NCBI GenBank assembly: GCA_963823075.1
Contig: CAWGKE010000001.1
Location: forward strand, 806,001 to 870,000
Origin: UBA4732 sp963823075
GTDB lineage: Bacteria; Planctomycetota; Planctomycetia; Gemmatales; Gemmataceae
Direction: 5' to 3'
DNA: 64,000 nt
The notes beneath the pieces are model-generated. The model ran no database searches, was not told where the DNA came from, and saw only the letters and a list, made by a program, of their open reading frames with translations. Numbering within the stretch: position 1 is the stretch's first letter; each line of letters starts with the position of its first letter. Below are positions 8,695-17,813 of this stretch, one piece after another. Position numbers and translations under genes: made by a program.

Positions 8695-11600
8695 ATGACC
8701 CGCCTGCCATTGACGCGGCCCTCCGCCCTGCTTATCGCTCTGGCCGTCCCCCTGCTCGTCGGCCTCGTCGTCTCCCTGATCCGGGCGGACGACCCGCCGC
8801 CGCCCGACGGCGCCGTCGTTCTCAAGGGACACGCCGAATCCGTGTACTCCACCGCCTTCACGCCCGACGGCAAGTACGTCGTCACCGGCAGCTTCGACAA
8901 GACGATCAAGGTCTGGGAGGCGGCCACCGGCAAGGAGTTCAAATCGTTCGGCGGCCCCAACGGCGGCCACACCGGCATGGTCCTCAGCGTGGCCGTCAGC
9001 CCCGACGGCGCGACGATCGCCTCGGGGGCCGCGGACAACACCGCGAGAATCTGGGACTTCCCCACGGCCAACGCCCTGCGCAACTTCGCCGCGGCCGACG
9101 CCGTCAACGCGGTCGCCCTCAGTCCCGACGGCACGAAGGTCGCCGGCGCGGGCAAGGACGGTCTGGTCAAGATCTGGAACGCCGCCGACGCCAAGGAGCT
9201 GTTCGCGCTGTCGGGTCACGCCGGTCCCGTCCTCGGCGTCGCCTTCGCCGCCAACGGCCAGCTGCTCGTCTCCAGCGGCGCCGACAAGACGCTGCGCTTC
9301 TGGAACCCGGCCAATGGTCAGTCGGCCGGCGTGATCGGCGCCCACACCGGCGCCGCGTCGGCCGTCGCTCTCAGCCCGGCCGGCAACCTCGCCTTCAGCG
9401 GCGGCGACGACGGCGTTCTCAAGTTCTGGACGCTGCCGCCGACGCCGGCCCGGCCGCTGGCCGCGCCCACGGCGACGCCGTGACCGCCCTTGCGCTGTCC
9501 GCCGACGGCGCCTCGATCCTCACCGGCAGCGCCGACAAGACCGTGCGCCTCTCCACCACCGCCAACGGCCAGCAGGTCCGCGTCTTCCCCGGCGCGACGG
9601 CCGCTGTCACGTCGGTGTCACTGGGCGCGAACCTCGTCGCCGCGGGCACGGCCGATCAGCGCCTCCTGCTGTGGAACGCCGCGGACGCCGCGCTCGTCCG
9701 CAACGTCACAGCCCACGCCGGCCCCGTCACAGGGATCGCCTTCAACGCACAGGGGACGCAGATGCTGACGTGCGGCGGCGACGGCCTGCTCAAGGTCTGG
9801 GCGCTGCCGGCCGTCCCGACGCGCGTCCTGACGCACCCCGACGCCGTCGCGTCGGCCGCCGTCAGCGCCGACGGCAAGCACGTCTTCACCGCGGGCGCCG
9901 ACAAGATCGTCCGCAGCTGGGACCCGACGAAGCCGCAGCAGCCGGAGCGCCAGTTCCCCGGCCACCCCACCGCCGTCGGCGCCGTCGCGGTCAGTCCCAA
10001 CGGCGCCGTCCTCGCCTCGGCCGGCGACGATGGGATCATCCGCTTCTGGAACCAGGCCAACGGCCAGCAGGCGGAAACCATCGGCGCCCACGACGGCCCG
10101 GTGACGAGCCTGTCGTTCTCGCCGAACAGCCAGCAGCTCGTCTCCGCGTCGGCGGACGGCGGCGTCAAGGTCTGGCAGCTGCCGGCCGCGGCGCCCAAAT
10201 TGTTCGCCCACCCCGACAAGGTGACGGCCGCCGTGCTCAGCCCCGACGGGACGCACCTGCTGACCGGCTGCGCCGACAAGCAGGCCCGGCTGTGGAACCT
10301 GGCCACCGGCGCGATGGAGCGGCCGTTCCCTGGCCCGACGCTGGCCGTTGGGTGCGTGGCCTTCGGAAACAACGGCGCGCTGGTGGGGGCCGGCAGCGCG
10401 GACAAGTCGCTGACCGTGTGGACGACCGCCGACGCCAAGGTGGTCAAGGCGTTCCCGAACCTGCCGGCCGCGGTGCAGGCCGTCGCCTTCACGCCGGACG
10501 GCAAGGTCGTCGCCGCCGGCCTGGCGGACAATAGCATCCACCTGTTCGACCTGGCGATGGGCAAGGATGTCAAGACGCTGGCCGGTCCCCCGCCCAACCC
10601 TCCCCCAGCGTCGGGGGAGGGCAGGGCGGGGGTGACGGCGCTGCAATACACGGCCAAGGGAGAACTCGTGTCAGGTTCGGCGGACAAGACGGTGCAGCTT
10701 TGGGACGTGGACAAGGGCACGTCGAAGGTGAAGATGGATACCGGCTCCGTGGTGACGAGCCTCGACCTTAGCAAGGACGGCGCGAAGGCGGTGAGCGGCG
10801 GCGCCGATAAGACGATCCGGGTGTGGACGCTGGCCGACGGCAAGCAGAGCACAACCATACCCACCCCTGCCGAGGTGCGCGGCGTCGGCTTCAACGCGGA
10901 CGGGAGCCGCTTCGTCGTGGCCGGCGCCGACAACCGCGCCCGCGTTTATGGCCTTGACGGCAGGATGCAGGAGTTCTACGCCCACGACGGCCCGGTCACT
11001 GCGGCCGCGTTCCAGCCCGACGGCAAGCACGTCGTCACGGCCAGCGAGGACAAGACGGCGAAGCTGTGGGCGACGACGCTGGCGTGGCAGGCGAGTCACG
11101 AGGGACCGGTGCATCAGGCCCTGTTCACGCCGAAGGGCGACCGCGTCGTCTCCTGCGGCGACGACAAGACGGTGCGGCTGTGGAACGCGGCCGACGGCAA
11201 GCCGGTCAAGTCGATCGCCGCCCACGACGGCCCGGTCCTCGGCGTCGGGGTCAGCGCCGACGGGACGAAAATGGCCTCCATCGGGGCGGATCGTAGGGGC
11301 GAGGTCTCCTCGCCCTTACTGAAGGTGTGGACGCTGGCCGCGGCCCCCGGCGGCAAGGACGACGACAAGCCGCTGGCGATCGCGCTGGCGGCCCCTGCCT
11401 CGGCAGTCGCCGTCTCCGCCGACGGCAAGCACATGGCGGTCGCCGTCACCGACGCGACATCGACGCTGCTCCACGTGTTTGACACGACCAGCGGCAAGGA
11501 ACTGCTGGCGCTGGGCGACCACGCCGGGGTCGTGAAGTCGCTGGCGTTCCTCGCGGACAATCGCACTCTGGTTTCGGCGTCCGCCGACAAGACCGTCCGC

Positions 11601-13382
11601 CTGTCCGACGTGAACGTGCTGAGCGTCATCGACGCCCACGCGGGCGGCGTCGCCGGCTGCGCCTATCTGCCCGACGGCGTGCAGGCGGTTTCCGGCGGAG
11701 CCGACAATACGATCAAGCTCTGGAACCTGGCGACCGGCCAGGCCGTCAAGACGTTCGGCCCGCTGCCGGACGCCGTGACGGCTGTGGCGGTCAGCAAGGA
11801 CGGCCTCGAAATCGGCGCCGCGGCAGGCAAGACGGTCAAGGCGTGGACAATCGCCGACGCCAAGGAAGTCCTGACGCTGACGCACCCGGCCGACGTGGCC
11901 GGTCTGTCGTTCAGCGCCGACAAGACGAAGGTCGCCACGGCCGGCGCCGACAGCCTGGCCCGGGTCTGGGACGCGACGACGAGCCAGGAAATCCAGTCGT
12001 TTCCGCACGCCGGCGCTGTCAAGGTCGTCGCCTTCCTGCCGAACGCCCCCGCCATCGCGGCCGGCGGCGCGGACAAGACAGTCACTATTGAGACCCTCAA
12101 TTGGGCGCGGTCGGTGGCGGTCGGTTCGCCGGTCCTGGCGGTGACGCCGACGCCGGACGGGGCGCGCGTGCTGACGGCCGGCGCCGACGGCAAGGTGAAG
12201 CTGTGGAACGCCGCGACGGGGGCGCCGGAACGGGCCTTCGAGGGGAGCGACAAGCCGATCCACGCCGTCGCCGCCTCGAAGAACGGCGCCCTCGTCGCCA
12301 CGGGCGGCGCCGACCAGACGGTGCGCTTGTACAACTTCGCGGATGGCAAATTGCTGGCGGCATTCAAGGCGCCCGGCCCCATCCACGGCCTGGCCTTCAG
12401 CGGCAACAATCAAATGCTGGCGGCGGCGTGCGAGGACCAGTCCATCCAGACCTGGAGCATCGGCCCGCCGCAGAACGGCATGCCGCTGACGGTGGACAAC
12501 ATCAAGCCGTCGCAGAGTTTCGCCCACGCCGCGGCGGCGGACGGCCTTGTCTTCTCACCGGACGGGACGACGCTCTACACGGCCGGCGCGGACAAGGTCG
12601 TCAAGGCATGGAAGATCGCGTCGGAGGCGCCGACCAAGACGCTGCAGCACCCGAACTTGGTGGACGCGGTCGCCTTCAACAACACCGGCACGCAGCTGGC
12701 GACGGGCTGCCACGACGGCAAGGTGCGGATCTGGGATGTCGCTAAAGGGCAGGTGGTCAAGGAGATCAACGCCCACCCGGCCATGCCGGCCATTCCCGGC
12801 CAGCAGCCGCAGCCGGCCCCGGTCTACTGCGTCGTCTGGAGCGCCGACGGCAAGCAAATCCTGAGCGGCAGCCTGGACACGAGCATGAAGCTGTGGGACG
12901 CGGCCAGCGGCAACCTCGTGAAGGAATTCAAGGGTTACAAGGAGAAGGATTTCGAGAAGGGCCACCGCGAGGGCGTCTTCACGGCCGCGTTCAGCCCGGA
13001 CGGCAAGTCGATCGTGTCCGGCAGCAGCGACCGCTCGATCAAGATCTGGAATGTCGCCGCTGGCAGCGTGACGCGCGAGCTGGTGAACCCGAACCTGAAG
13101 CCGGCCGGCTGGCCGATCGCGCACCCGGGCTGGGTGTACAGCCTGCGCTTCCTGCCGGACGGCCGGCTGGTGAGCGTGGGCGGTGCCCCGCGCAACCACG
13201 GCTTCCTGGCGACGTGGGACATAAACCAGGGCAAGATGCTGACGGCCGAGGAGCTGCCGCTGGGGGCGTTCTACTCCGTGGCGGTGTCGTCGGACGGCCA
13301 GTTCCTGGCGATCGGCGCGGCCGGCGGCCTGTCGGCCAAGGAGGTCAACAGCTACATTTTGAAGACGCCGAAGGTGAATTAG
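8695..13382 (+). CDS. Giant secreted WD40-repeat protein (about 1,560 residues), one frameshift
   Basis: After a signal/anchor sequence (residues 1-30) the protein consists of about 34 WD40 repeats, each with the FSPDG/SADKT/KLW pattern. That is enough for four or five beta-propellers. No kinase or other enzyme domain is attached. The frame changes once near 9465-9475: a stop at 9481 ends the first part, while the next frame continues the same repeat (HGDAVTALALSADG). One base, probably in a C run, is missing. Two palindromic elements are translated in frame inside it (10587-10632 and 11293-11319). The last ~270 bases recur downstream at 14225-14497. Its role is presumably protein scaffolding outside the cytoplasm; partners are unknown. 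Confidence 0.88.
10587..10632. repeat. GC-rich palindrome inside the WD40 gene
   Basis: Arms 10587-10606 and 10613-10632 pair over 20 bases with two mismatches. The element is read in frame as PPPNPPPASGEGRAG, interrupting a blade loop. It has the same design as the 3635-3687 element in the ABC exporter. Confidence 0.8.
11293..11319. repeat. 27-bp palindrome inserted in frame in the WD40 gene
   Basis: GTAGGGGCGAGG and CCTCGCCCTTAC flank TCT, giving 12-base arms with one mismatch. Its 27 bases are nine codons; they replace the usual GADK-LKVW join of a WD40 repeat by GADRRGEVSSPLLKVW. A perfect copy of the same element lies between genes at 24231-24257. Confidence 0.8.
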
Positions 13383-13493
13383 CAAGCAGGGGGATCGAGT
13401 CGTCGAGGCCCACCGGGCCACGCCGGGCGGCCTCGAAGACTCGGCCCACCCTCCGCGCTTCAGTCTTGTTGCTCCTTGTGGTATGGTTTAACT

Positions 13494-13763
13494 ATGAAGA
13501 CAGCGAAATCTGCTCCTGTTCTCGACCGGCTTGTAGCTCCGCTGGCCTCCTGTCTGACGCCGGAATCGGCCCGACGGTTGCTTGCGCTCAAACCGGATCC
13601 CGAGTTGCAGAGGCGCATCGACGACATGGCCGCGCGCCACACCGAAGGACAACTCTCGCCGGAGGAGGAGGCCGAATACGGCCGCTGCGTCTCCTATGCG
13701 ACGTTCATTGCCATCCTGAAGTCGAAAGCGCGGCAGCTGCTCGCCGCGTCCAACGGTGAGTGA
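13494..13763 (+). CDS. Small helical protein, first gene of an HNH cassette
   Basis: This 89-residue, mostly helical protein has a Leu/Ala/Arg-rich middle and a Glu-rich stretch (EGQLSPEEEAEYGR). I do not recognise a named domain. Proteins of this size and composition are common directly before HNH genes in planctomycetes and cyanobacteria, which suggests a partner or antitoxin-like role, but that is inference. Its stop overlaps the start of the HNH gene by one base (TGATG), so the two are translationally coupled. The cassette lies between two copies of the WD40 gene 3' end. Confidence 0.7.
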   Translation: MKTAKSAPVLDRLVAPLASCLTPESARRLLALKPDPELQRRIDDMAARHTEGQLSPEEEAEYGRCVSYATFIAILKSKARQLLAASNGE

Positions 13764-14161
13764 TGGACGAAGACCTCCGAGCCTTCATCCGGGAACGGGC
13801 GGGCGGCCGCTGTGAATACTGCCGGCTTCATCAGGACGACTACGAGTCCCAGACCTTTCACGTCGAACACGTCGTCGCCAAGCAGCACGGCGGCAGCGAC
13901 GATGCGGACAATCTTTGCCTTGCCTGCTCGGAATGCAATTGGGCCAAGGGGCCGAATCTGGCGGGGCTTCTGGACGGCAAACTCTATCCCCTGTTCCACC
14001 CCCGGGAGCAGAGCTGGAGCCGTCACTTTCGGTGGGAAGGAACCACTCTCGTCGGCAAGACGAAAACGGGCATCGTCACGGTTCAGGTGTTGAACATGAA
14101 CAACGCGTCGCGGATAATGCTTCGTGAAAATCTCCTGTTTGAAGGGCGGTTTCCGCCGTAG
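13763..14161 (+). CDS. HNH endonuclease
   Basis: This is a compact HNH nuclease of 132 residues. The zinc and metal residues are visible: RCEYC, then FHVEHVVAKQHGG (the central H-x-x-H-V block), and CLACSECNWAKG supplying the second Cys pair and the Asn. Such stand-alone HNH proteins nick or cut DNA; no extra DNA-binding domain is present. The start ATG at 13763 overlaps the upstream stop. The downstream sequence is a second copy of the WD40 gene 3' end, so the pair behaves like an inserted cassette. Confidence 0.88.
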   Translation: MDEDLRAFIRERAGGRCEYCRLHQDDYESQTFHVEHVVAKQHGGSDDADNLCLACSECNWAKGPNLAGLLDGKLYPLFHPREQSWSRHFRWEGTTLVGKTKTGIVTVQVLNMNNASRIMLRENLLFEGRFPP

Positions 14162-14224
14162 GAATGACGGGTGTGACCGCGAGCGCCCGTGCCGAGTATA
14201 CTGGTGAAAGTCCAAACGGGCTCC

Positions 14225-14497
14225 TGGCCGATAACGCACCCGGGGTGGGTGTACGGCCTGCGTTTCCTGCCGGACGGCCGGCTGGTGAGCGTGGGCGGGG
14301 CGCCGCGCAACCACGGCTTCCTGGCGACGTGGGACATTAACCAGGGCAAGATGCTGACGGCAGAGGAGCTGCCGCTGGGGGCGTTCTACTCCGTGGCGGT
14401 GTCGGCGGACGGCCAGTTGTTGGCGATCGGCGCCGCCGGCGGTCTGTCGGCCAAGGAGGTCAACAGCTACATTTTGAAGACGCCGAAGGCGAATTAG
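14225..14497 (+). pseudogene. Second copy of the WD40 gene 3' end
   Basis: These 91 codons match the last ~90 codons of the big WD40 protein (13110-13382) with only a few amino-acid changes (for example YSLRF/YGLRF, SSDGQF/SADGQL, KVN/KAN). Many third-position differences are also present, so this is not a fresh duplication. There is no credible start; the ORF opens in unrelated sequence just upstream. It is either the remnant of a second WD40 gene or a 3' end carried with the HNH cassette. Confidence 0.8.
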
Positions 14498-14580
14498 CTG
14501 GATGGCACGGCCGGCCGGGGTGAGAATGCGGGGCCGGGTGGGTCCGGCGGTCTTGACCATCGGGTGGGAGGGAACGGGTC

Positions 14581-14850
14581 ATGAAACTCTGGTGCATGGG
14601 GCTTCTGATCCTGGCGGCGATACTGGCGGCGGCACCCGGTCGGGACCGGGGCGACGCGATCCGGGCGGACGACAAGGATCCACCGGCCCCGTCGATCCCG
14701 CGCAACACGATGACTCATGATGATGCCGTGTCTTGCGTGGCATTCAGTCCAGACGGCAAGACGCTGGCCTCGGGGAGCTACGACCCGACAATCAAGCTGT
14801 AGGACGTAGCGACCGGCAAGGAGCAGGCCACCTTCAAGGGGCACACGGGC
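14581..14850 (+). pseudogene. 5' fragment of a broken WD40 gene
   Basis: The fragment starts with a signal peptide (MKLWCMGLLILAAILAAAPG) and enters a WD40 repeat (AVSCVAFSPDGKTLASGSYD, then TIKL). A TAG at 14803 replaces the expected Trp codon. The frame beyond it still reads DVATGKEQATFKGHTG before homology ends at about 14850. The matching 3' piece lies 1 kb away at 15843-15943, so the gene was interrupted by inserted sequence as well as by the nonsense change. Confidence 0.7.
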
Positions 14851-15098
14851 CATCTGTACCCTATCGGCTATGACCTTGCAAGGATGGAGCGTCGTTTTTG
14901 CCACACGTCCTTTGCCACAAAGGGCATAAGAAGCGGCACTGTGGCAAAGCACAGGACATGGAGACGAAAGCGATTGGAAGGAAAGCCCCCGTCGGCTATG
15001 CTGGCGAGGGCTTCTGCTTTCCAGGGACAAACGCCGTCTGCCTGCCGGGCCGGCGACCATAGGGGGCAGACCCGATCTCTTCCTGAAAGGATGGACCC

Positions 15099-15596
15099 AT
15101 GCTCAGGCGCACACTGACGGTCGGCCTCGCTCTCGCCCTCTCGTTGCTTGTCCCCCTGCGGGCAGCGGATGCTCCCAAGATCGACAAGGAACTTGAAGGC
15201 GACTGGGAACCTCTGTGCGCCGTTCTCAACGGCAGCGAACGACCGAAGCCGCCGCCCGATGTCGGTGGAGTCATGAGCGTGCATGGCGATTGCTTAGTCT
15301 GGACGGTGGGAAGCCGTGTTGTGATGAAATGCCGTCTCAACGTGGGTGAATCCATGTCTACCAAGACCGTGGATTTCACGTGGATGTTGGACGACCCCGA
15401 TAAGGGCACGAAATCGTTGGGCGTCTATGAACTGAAGGACGACGTGTTGCGCTTTTGCATGGCGAAGCCGGGCCAAGATCGGCCCACGGAATTCTCGTCA
15501 AAAGAGGGCAGCAATCGGAACATCCTCGTGCTCAAGCGTATCAAGGTCGTCCCTACGGGTGGGCGGGCGCCCCTGATGCCGCACGCCAACGATTAG
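15099..15596 (+). CDS. Secreted TIGR03067-type protein
   Basis: This 165-residue protein has a signal peptide (residues 1-22). Its body resembles the lipocalin-like TIGR03067 proteins expanded in planctomycetes: the opening KELEGDWEPL, the central DDPDKGTKSLGVYEL and the closing LVLKRIK. The function of that family is unknown. The last 31 coding bases of that motif (15515-15545) recur with two changes at 15599-15629, just after the stop, so the true C-terminus may have been disturbed by a small tandem duplication. The gene sits inside the interrupted WD40 gene. Confidence 0.65.
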   Translation: MLRRTLTVGLALALSLLVPLRAADAPKIDKELEGDWEPLCAVLNGSERPKPPPDVGGVMSVHGDCLVWTVGSRVVMKCRLNVGESMSTKTVDFTWMLDDPDKGTKSLGVYELKDDVLRFCMAKPGQDRPTEFSSKEGSNRNILVLKRIKVVPTGGRAPLMPHAND

Positions 15597-15629
15597 CGTC
15601 GGAACATCGTCGTGCTCAAGCGCATCAAG
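15515..15629 (+). repeat. Imperfect 31-bp direct repeat at the end of the TIGR03067 gene
   Basis: 15515-15545 and 15599-15629 match at 29 of 31 bases, 84 bases apart. One copy is inside the gene, the other just after its stop codon. The rest of the 84-base interval does not look duplicated. Confidence 0.75.
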
Positions 15630-15754
15630 AAGTGCCCCAGTACTTGCTGGCGGAGCTGGTGAACATGGTGATTTTCCCTCTTTTCGGCCTTCCACCTTCG
15701 CACGAATCCGGCCTAACGCATGACCAGTTTTCTTTACTTCGTGAAAGGTCTTAG

Positions 15755-15830
15755 AGCCTATCCCAAAACCGTCGAAACATCACCAATTTGACGAGAATCG
15801 TCATGATCGACGGTGGTTTTGGGATAGGCT
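15755..15830. mobile_element. MITE-like element with 16-bp perfect terminal inverted repeats
   Basis: AGCCTATCCCAAAACC at 15755-15770 is the exact reverse complement of 15815-15830, and the pairing extends inward (GTCG against CGAC with a 3-base offset). Only 44 AT-richer bases lie between. No ORF is present. The ends look like transposon termini and the element lies in the interrupted WD40 gene. TTA/TTTA-like bases flank both ends, but I cannot prove a target duplication. Confidence 0.6.
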
Positions 15831-15842
15831 TTTAGGCGATAC

Positions 15843-15943
15843 AGGGAGTGACTTGCGTGGCTTTCAGCCCGGACGGCAAGACGCTGGCCTCGGGGTCCGC
15901 GGACGGGACGATCAAGCTGTGGGAGGTGGGGACGGGCAAGTGA
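15843..15943 (+). pseudogene. 3' fragment of the broken WD40 gene
   Basis: The frame reads a final WD40 blade (CVAFSPDGKTLASGSADG, then TIKLWEVGTGK) and a stop at 15941-15943. It has no start and follows the MITE-like palindrome directly. It matches the type of repeat in the 14581-14850 fragment, so the two are probably halves of one small WD40 gene. The rest of the stretch 15630-15842 holds no gene. Confidence 0.65.
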
Positions 15944-16017
15944 CCGCCGGACCCCACGGGCCGGGGCGGCCGGCTTGGCGGCCCCAGCCCACGCTGCGAC
16001 ATCGTGACGAGAACAAC

Positions 16018-17106
16018 ATGGACCGCCGAACCTTCCTGACCACCGCCGCGGCCGGCGCCGCCGGCCTCACCGCCCGTGCCGACGACTTGCCGAAGCCGGA
16101 GCCGCCGAAGAAGGGCCGCATGAAAGTCGGCCACCAAGGCCACTCCTCCGACGCGGACCTGAATGTCCTCGCGGCCCTCGGCGTGCAGCACATCTGCGGC
16201 GCCCTGCCCTCGCGGAAGCTCGACGACGCCTGGTCCGTGGACGCCCTGTCGAAGCTGCGCGAGCGCGTCGAGAAGGCCGGCGTCGCCCTCGACATGCTCC
16301 CGCTGCCGATGAGCAGCTCGCTCGTCACGGGCGCCGAGAACCCGGACATCGTCCTCGGCAAAAGCCCCGAGCGCGACCGCGAAATCGACGCCATTTGCCA
16401 GATGATCCGCAACGCGGGAAAGGTCGGCGTCCCCGCCCTCAAGTACAATTTCACTCTGCTGGGGGTGTTGCGCACCGGCGCGGTCCCCGGCCGCGGCGGC
16501 GCCGCTTACAAGAGCTTCGACTTCGACAAGCTCAAGGACGCCCCGCCGCTGGACGGCGCGCCCGCCACGGATGAGGAGATGTGGGATCGGATAACCTATT
16601 TTCTCAAGCGCGTGGTCCCGGTCGCGGAGGAGAGCAAGGTGCGGCTCTGCTGCCACCCGCACGACCCCGCCCTCCCGCCCGGCAAGAGCTATCGCGGCGT
16701 CCACCGCGTTCTCGGCTCCGTCGAGGGCCTCAAGCGCTTCGTCGAAACCGTGCCGAGTCCCTGCCACGGCCTCAACTTCTGCCAGGGCACGGTCGCGGAA
16801 ATGCTGGACGATCCGGGGAAAGAGATCTACGACGTGATCCGCCAGTTCGGCAAGACGGGCAAGATCTTCAACGTCCACTTCCGTAACATCCGCGGCGGCC
16901 GCGGCAAGTTTGCGGAGACGTTCCCCGACGACGGCGACGTGGACATGCTGCGGGCGTTGCGCGTCTACAAGGAGGTGGGCTACGACGGCATGATTATGCC
17001 GGATCACGCTCCGGGCATCGAAGGCGACGCCGGCGGGGCCTTGGCGTTCGCCTTCGCCTTCGGCTACATTCAGGGGCTGATTCAGACGGTTTCCAGCGAA
17101 GGGTGA
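16018..17106 (+). CDS. Exported mannonate-dehydratase-like TIM-barrel protein
   Basis: The 362-residue protein begins with a Tat-like leader (MDRRTFLTTAAAGAAG) and continues as a xylose-isomerase-fold barrel of the UxuA type. The metal-site blocks of UxuA are present: CCHPHDPALPPG, LNFCQGTVAEM, FNVHFRNIRGG and GMIMPDHAPG. UxuA removes water from D-mannonate in hexuronate breakdown. The Tat-like leader suggests a paralogue acting outside the cytoplasm, so the substrate may differ. The start is ATG 16018. A small membrane ORF follows with overlapping stop and start signals. Confidence 0.8.
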   Translation: MDRRTFLTTAAAGAAGLTARADDLPKPEPPKKGRMKVGHQGHSSDADLNVLAALGVQHICGALPSRKLDDAWSVDALSKLRERVEKAGVALDMLPLPMSSSLVTGAENPDIVLGKSPERDREIDAICQMIRNAGKVGVPALKYNFTLLGVLRTGAVPGRGGAAYKSFDFDKLKDAPPLDGAPATDEEMWDRITYFLKRVVPVAEESKVRLCCHPHDPALPPGKSYRGVHRVLGSVEGLKRFVETVPSPCHGLNFCQGTVAEMLDDPGKEIYDVIRQFGKTGKIFNVHFRNIRGGRGKFAETFPDDGDVDMLRALRVYKEVGYDGMIMPDHAPGIEGDAGGALAFAFAFGYIQGLIQTVSSEG

Positions 17107-17114
17107 TTAAACAC

Positions 17115-17285
17115 ATGCTCACGTTTCCGCAGATCCTAATCGGCGTCTTCACCGCGGCCGCCGTCCTGCTGGCCGTCATCCTCCTGGTCGTCCTGCTGCC
17201 CCGGCGCGACGAATCGCAGCGGCCGGAGGACCCCGACTCCTTGCACCGCGTGAATGGGCGCAACGGCGAGGGAACCACGCCCTGA
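17115..17285 (+). CDS. Small single-helix membrane protein
   Basis: This 56-residue ORF has one strong hydrophobic helix (ILIGVFTAAAVLLAVILLVV) and a charged tail. An in-frame GTG at 17103 overlaps the previous stop, so translational coupling from that codon is the alternative start. I recognise no family. It is tentative, but the helix and the position support a real gene. Confidence 0.45.
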   Translation: MLTFPQILIGVFTAAAVLLAVILLVVLLPRRDESQRPEDPDSLHRVNGRNGEGTTP

Positions 17286-17400
17286 CCCCGCATTCATTTT
17301 CCCTCCCCTCGGCACGACAGATGCTCATTCCCATTTCCACAGATAGTTGCCCGTCCGCTTGGGGCGGTTTCTGATCCTCTGACACGGAAAGGGAAGACCC

Positions 17401-17592
17401 ATGGGCCTGATCCTGCTGATTCTGCTGGTGGTGCTGCTGATGGGCGCCGCGCCCGCCTGGCCATATAGCCGTCGCTGGGGCTACGGTCCCAGCGGTCTGC
17501 TGGGTCTGGTGCTGCTGATCGTGATCGTCCTGTTGATTTTCCAGGTCCTGCCGTTGGGCTGGTACGGCCCCGGCCCGGTTGTCCATCCGTAA
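17401..17592 (+). CDS. DUF3309-family small membrane protein
   Basis: This 63-residue protein has two helices around the hallmark PAWPYSRRWGYGPSG loop. That loop and the MGLILLILLVVLLMGA start are the signature of the DUF3309 family, found widely in soil bacteria without a known role. AAGGGAAG lies just upstream of the ATG. A hairpin at 17609-17656 follows and probably terminates the transcript. Confidence 0.85.
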   Translation: MGLILLILLVVLLMGAAPAWPYSRRWGYGPSGLLGLVLLIVIVLLIFQVLPLGWYGPGPVVHP

Positions 17593-17608
17593 GGGTCGTC
17601 TCGATCCT

Positions 17609-17656
17609 CGACGGGCTGCGGCGGCACTTTGCACGCCGCTGCGGCCCGTCTCATTT
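17609..17656 (+). terminator. Probable rho-independent terminator after the DUF3309 gene
   Basis: GACGGGC with flanking GC-rich bases pairs with GCCCGTC across a short loop, followed by TCATTTT. It lies 17 bases after the DUF3309 stop. Confidence 0.6.
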
Positions 17657-17813
17657 TGGCATCGAAATTCGGGTCGCCCACGTTCGCGCAACACGTTTCC
17701 CACCATTGAGCCATTCTGAATCCGGTATGACGTTCATTTCCGCGCCGGCATTTCGCGGCCTATTTCGCTAATCTGACGGATGAAGCAATCCACGGCGGCC
17801 GGAGGTTTCCCAC

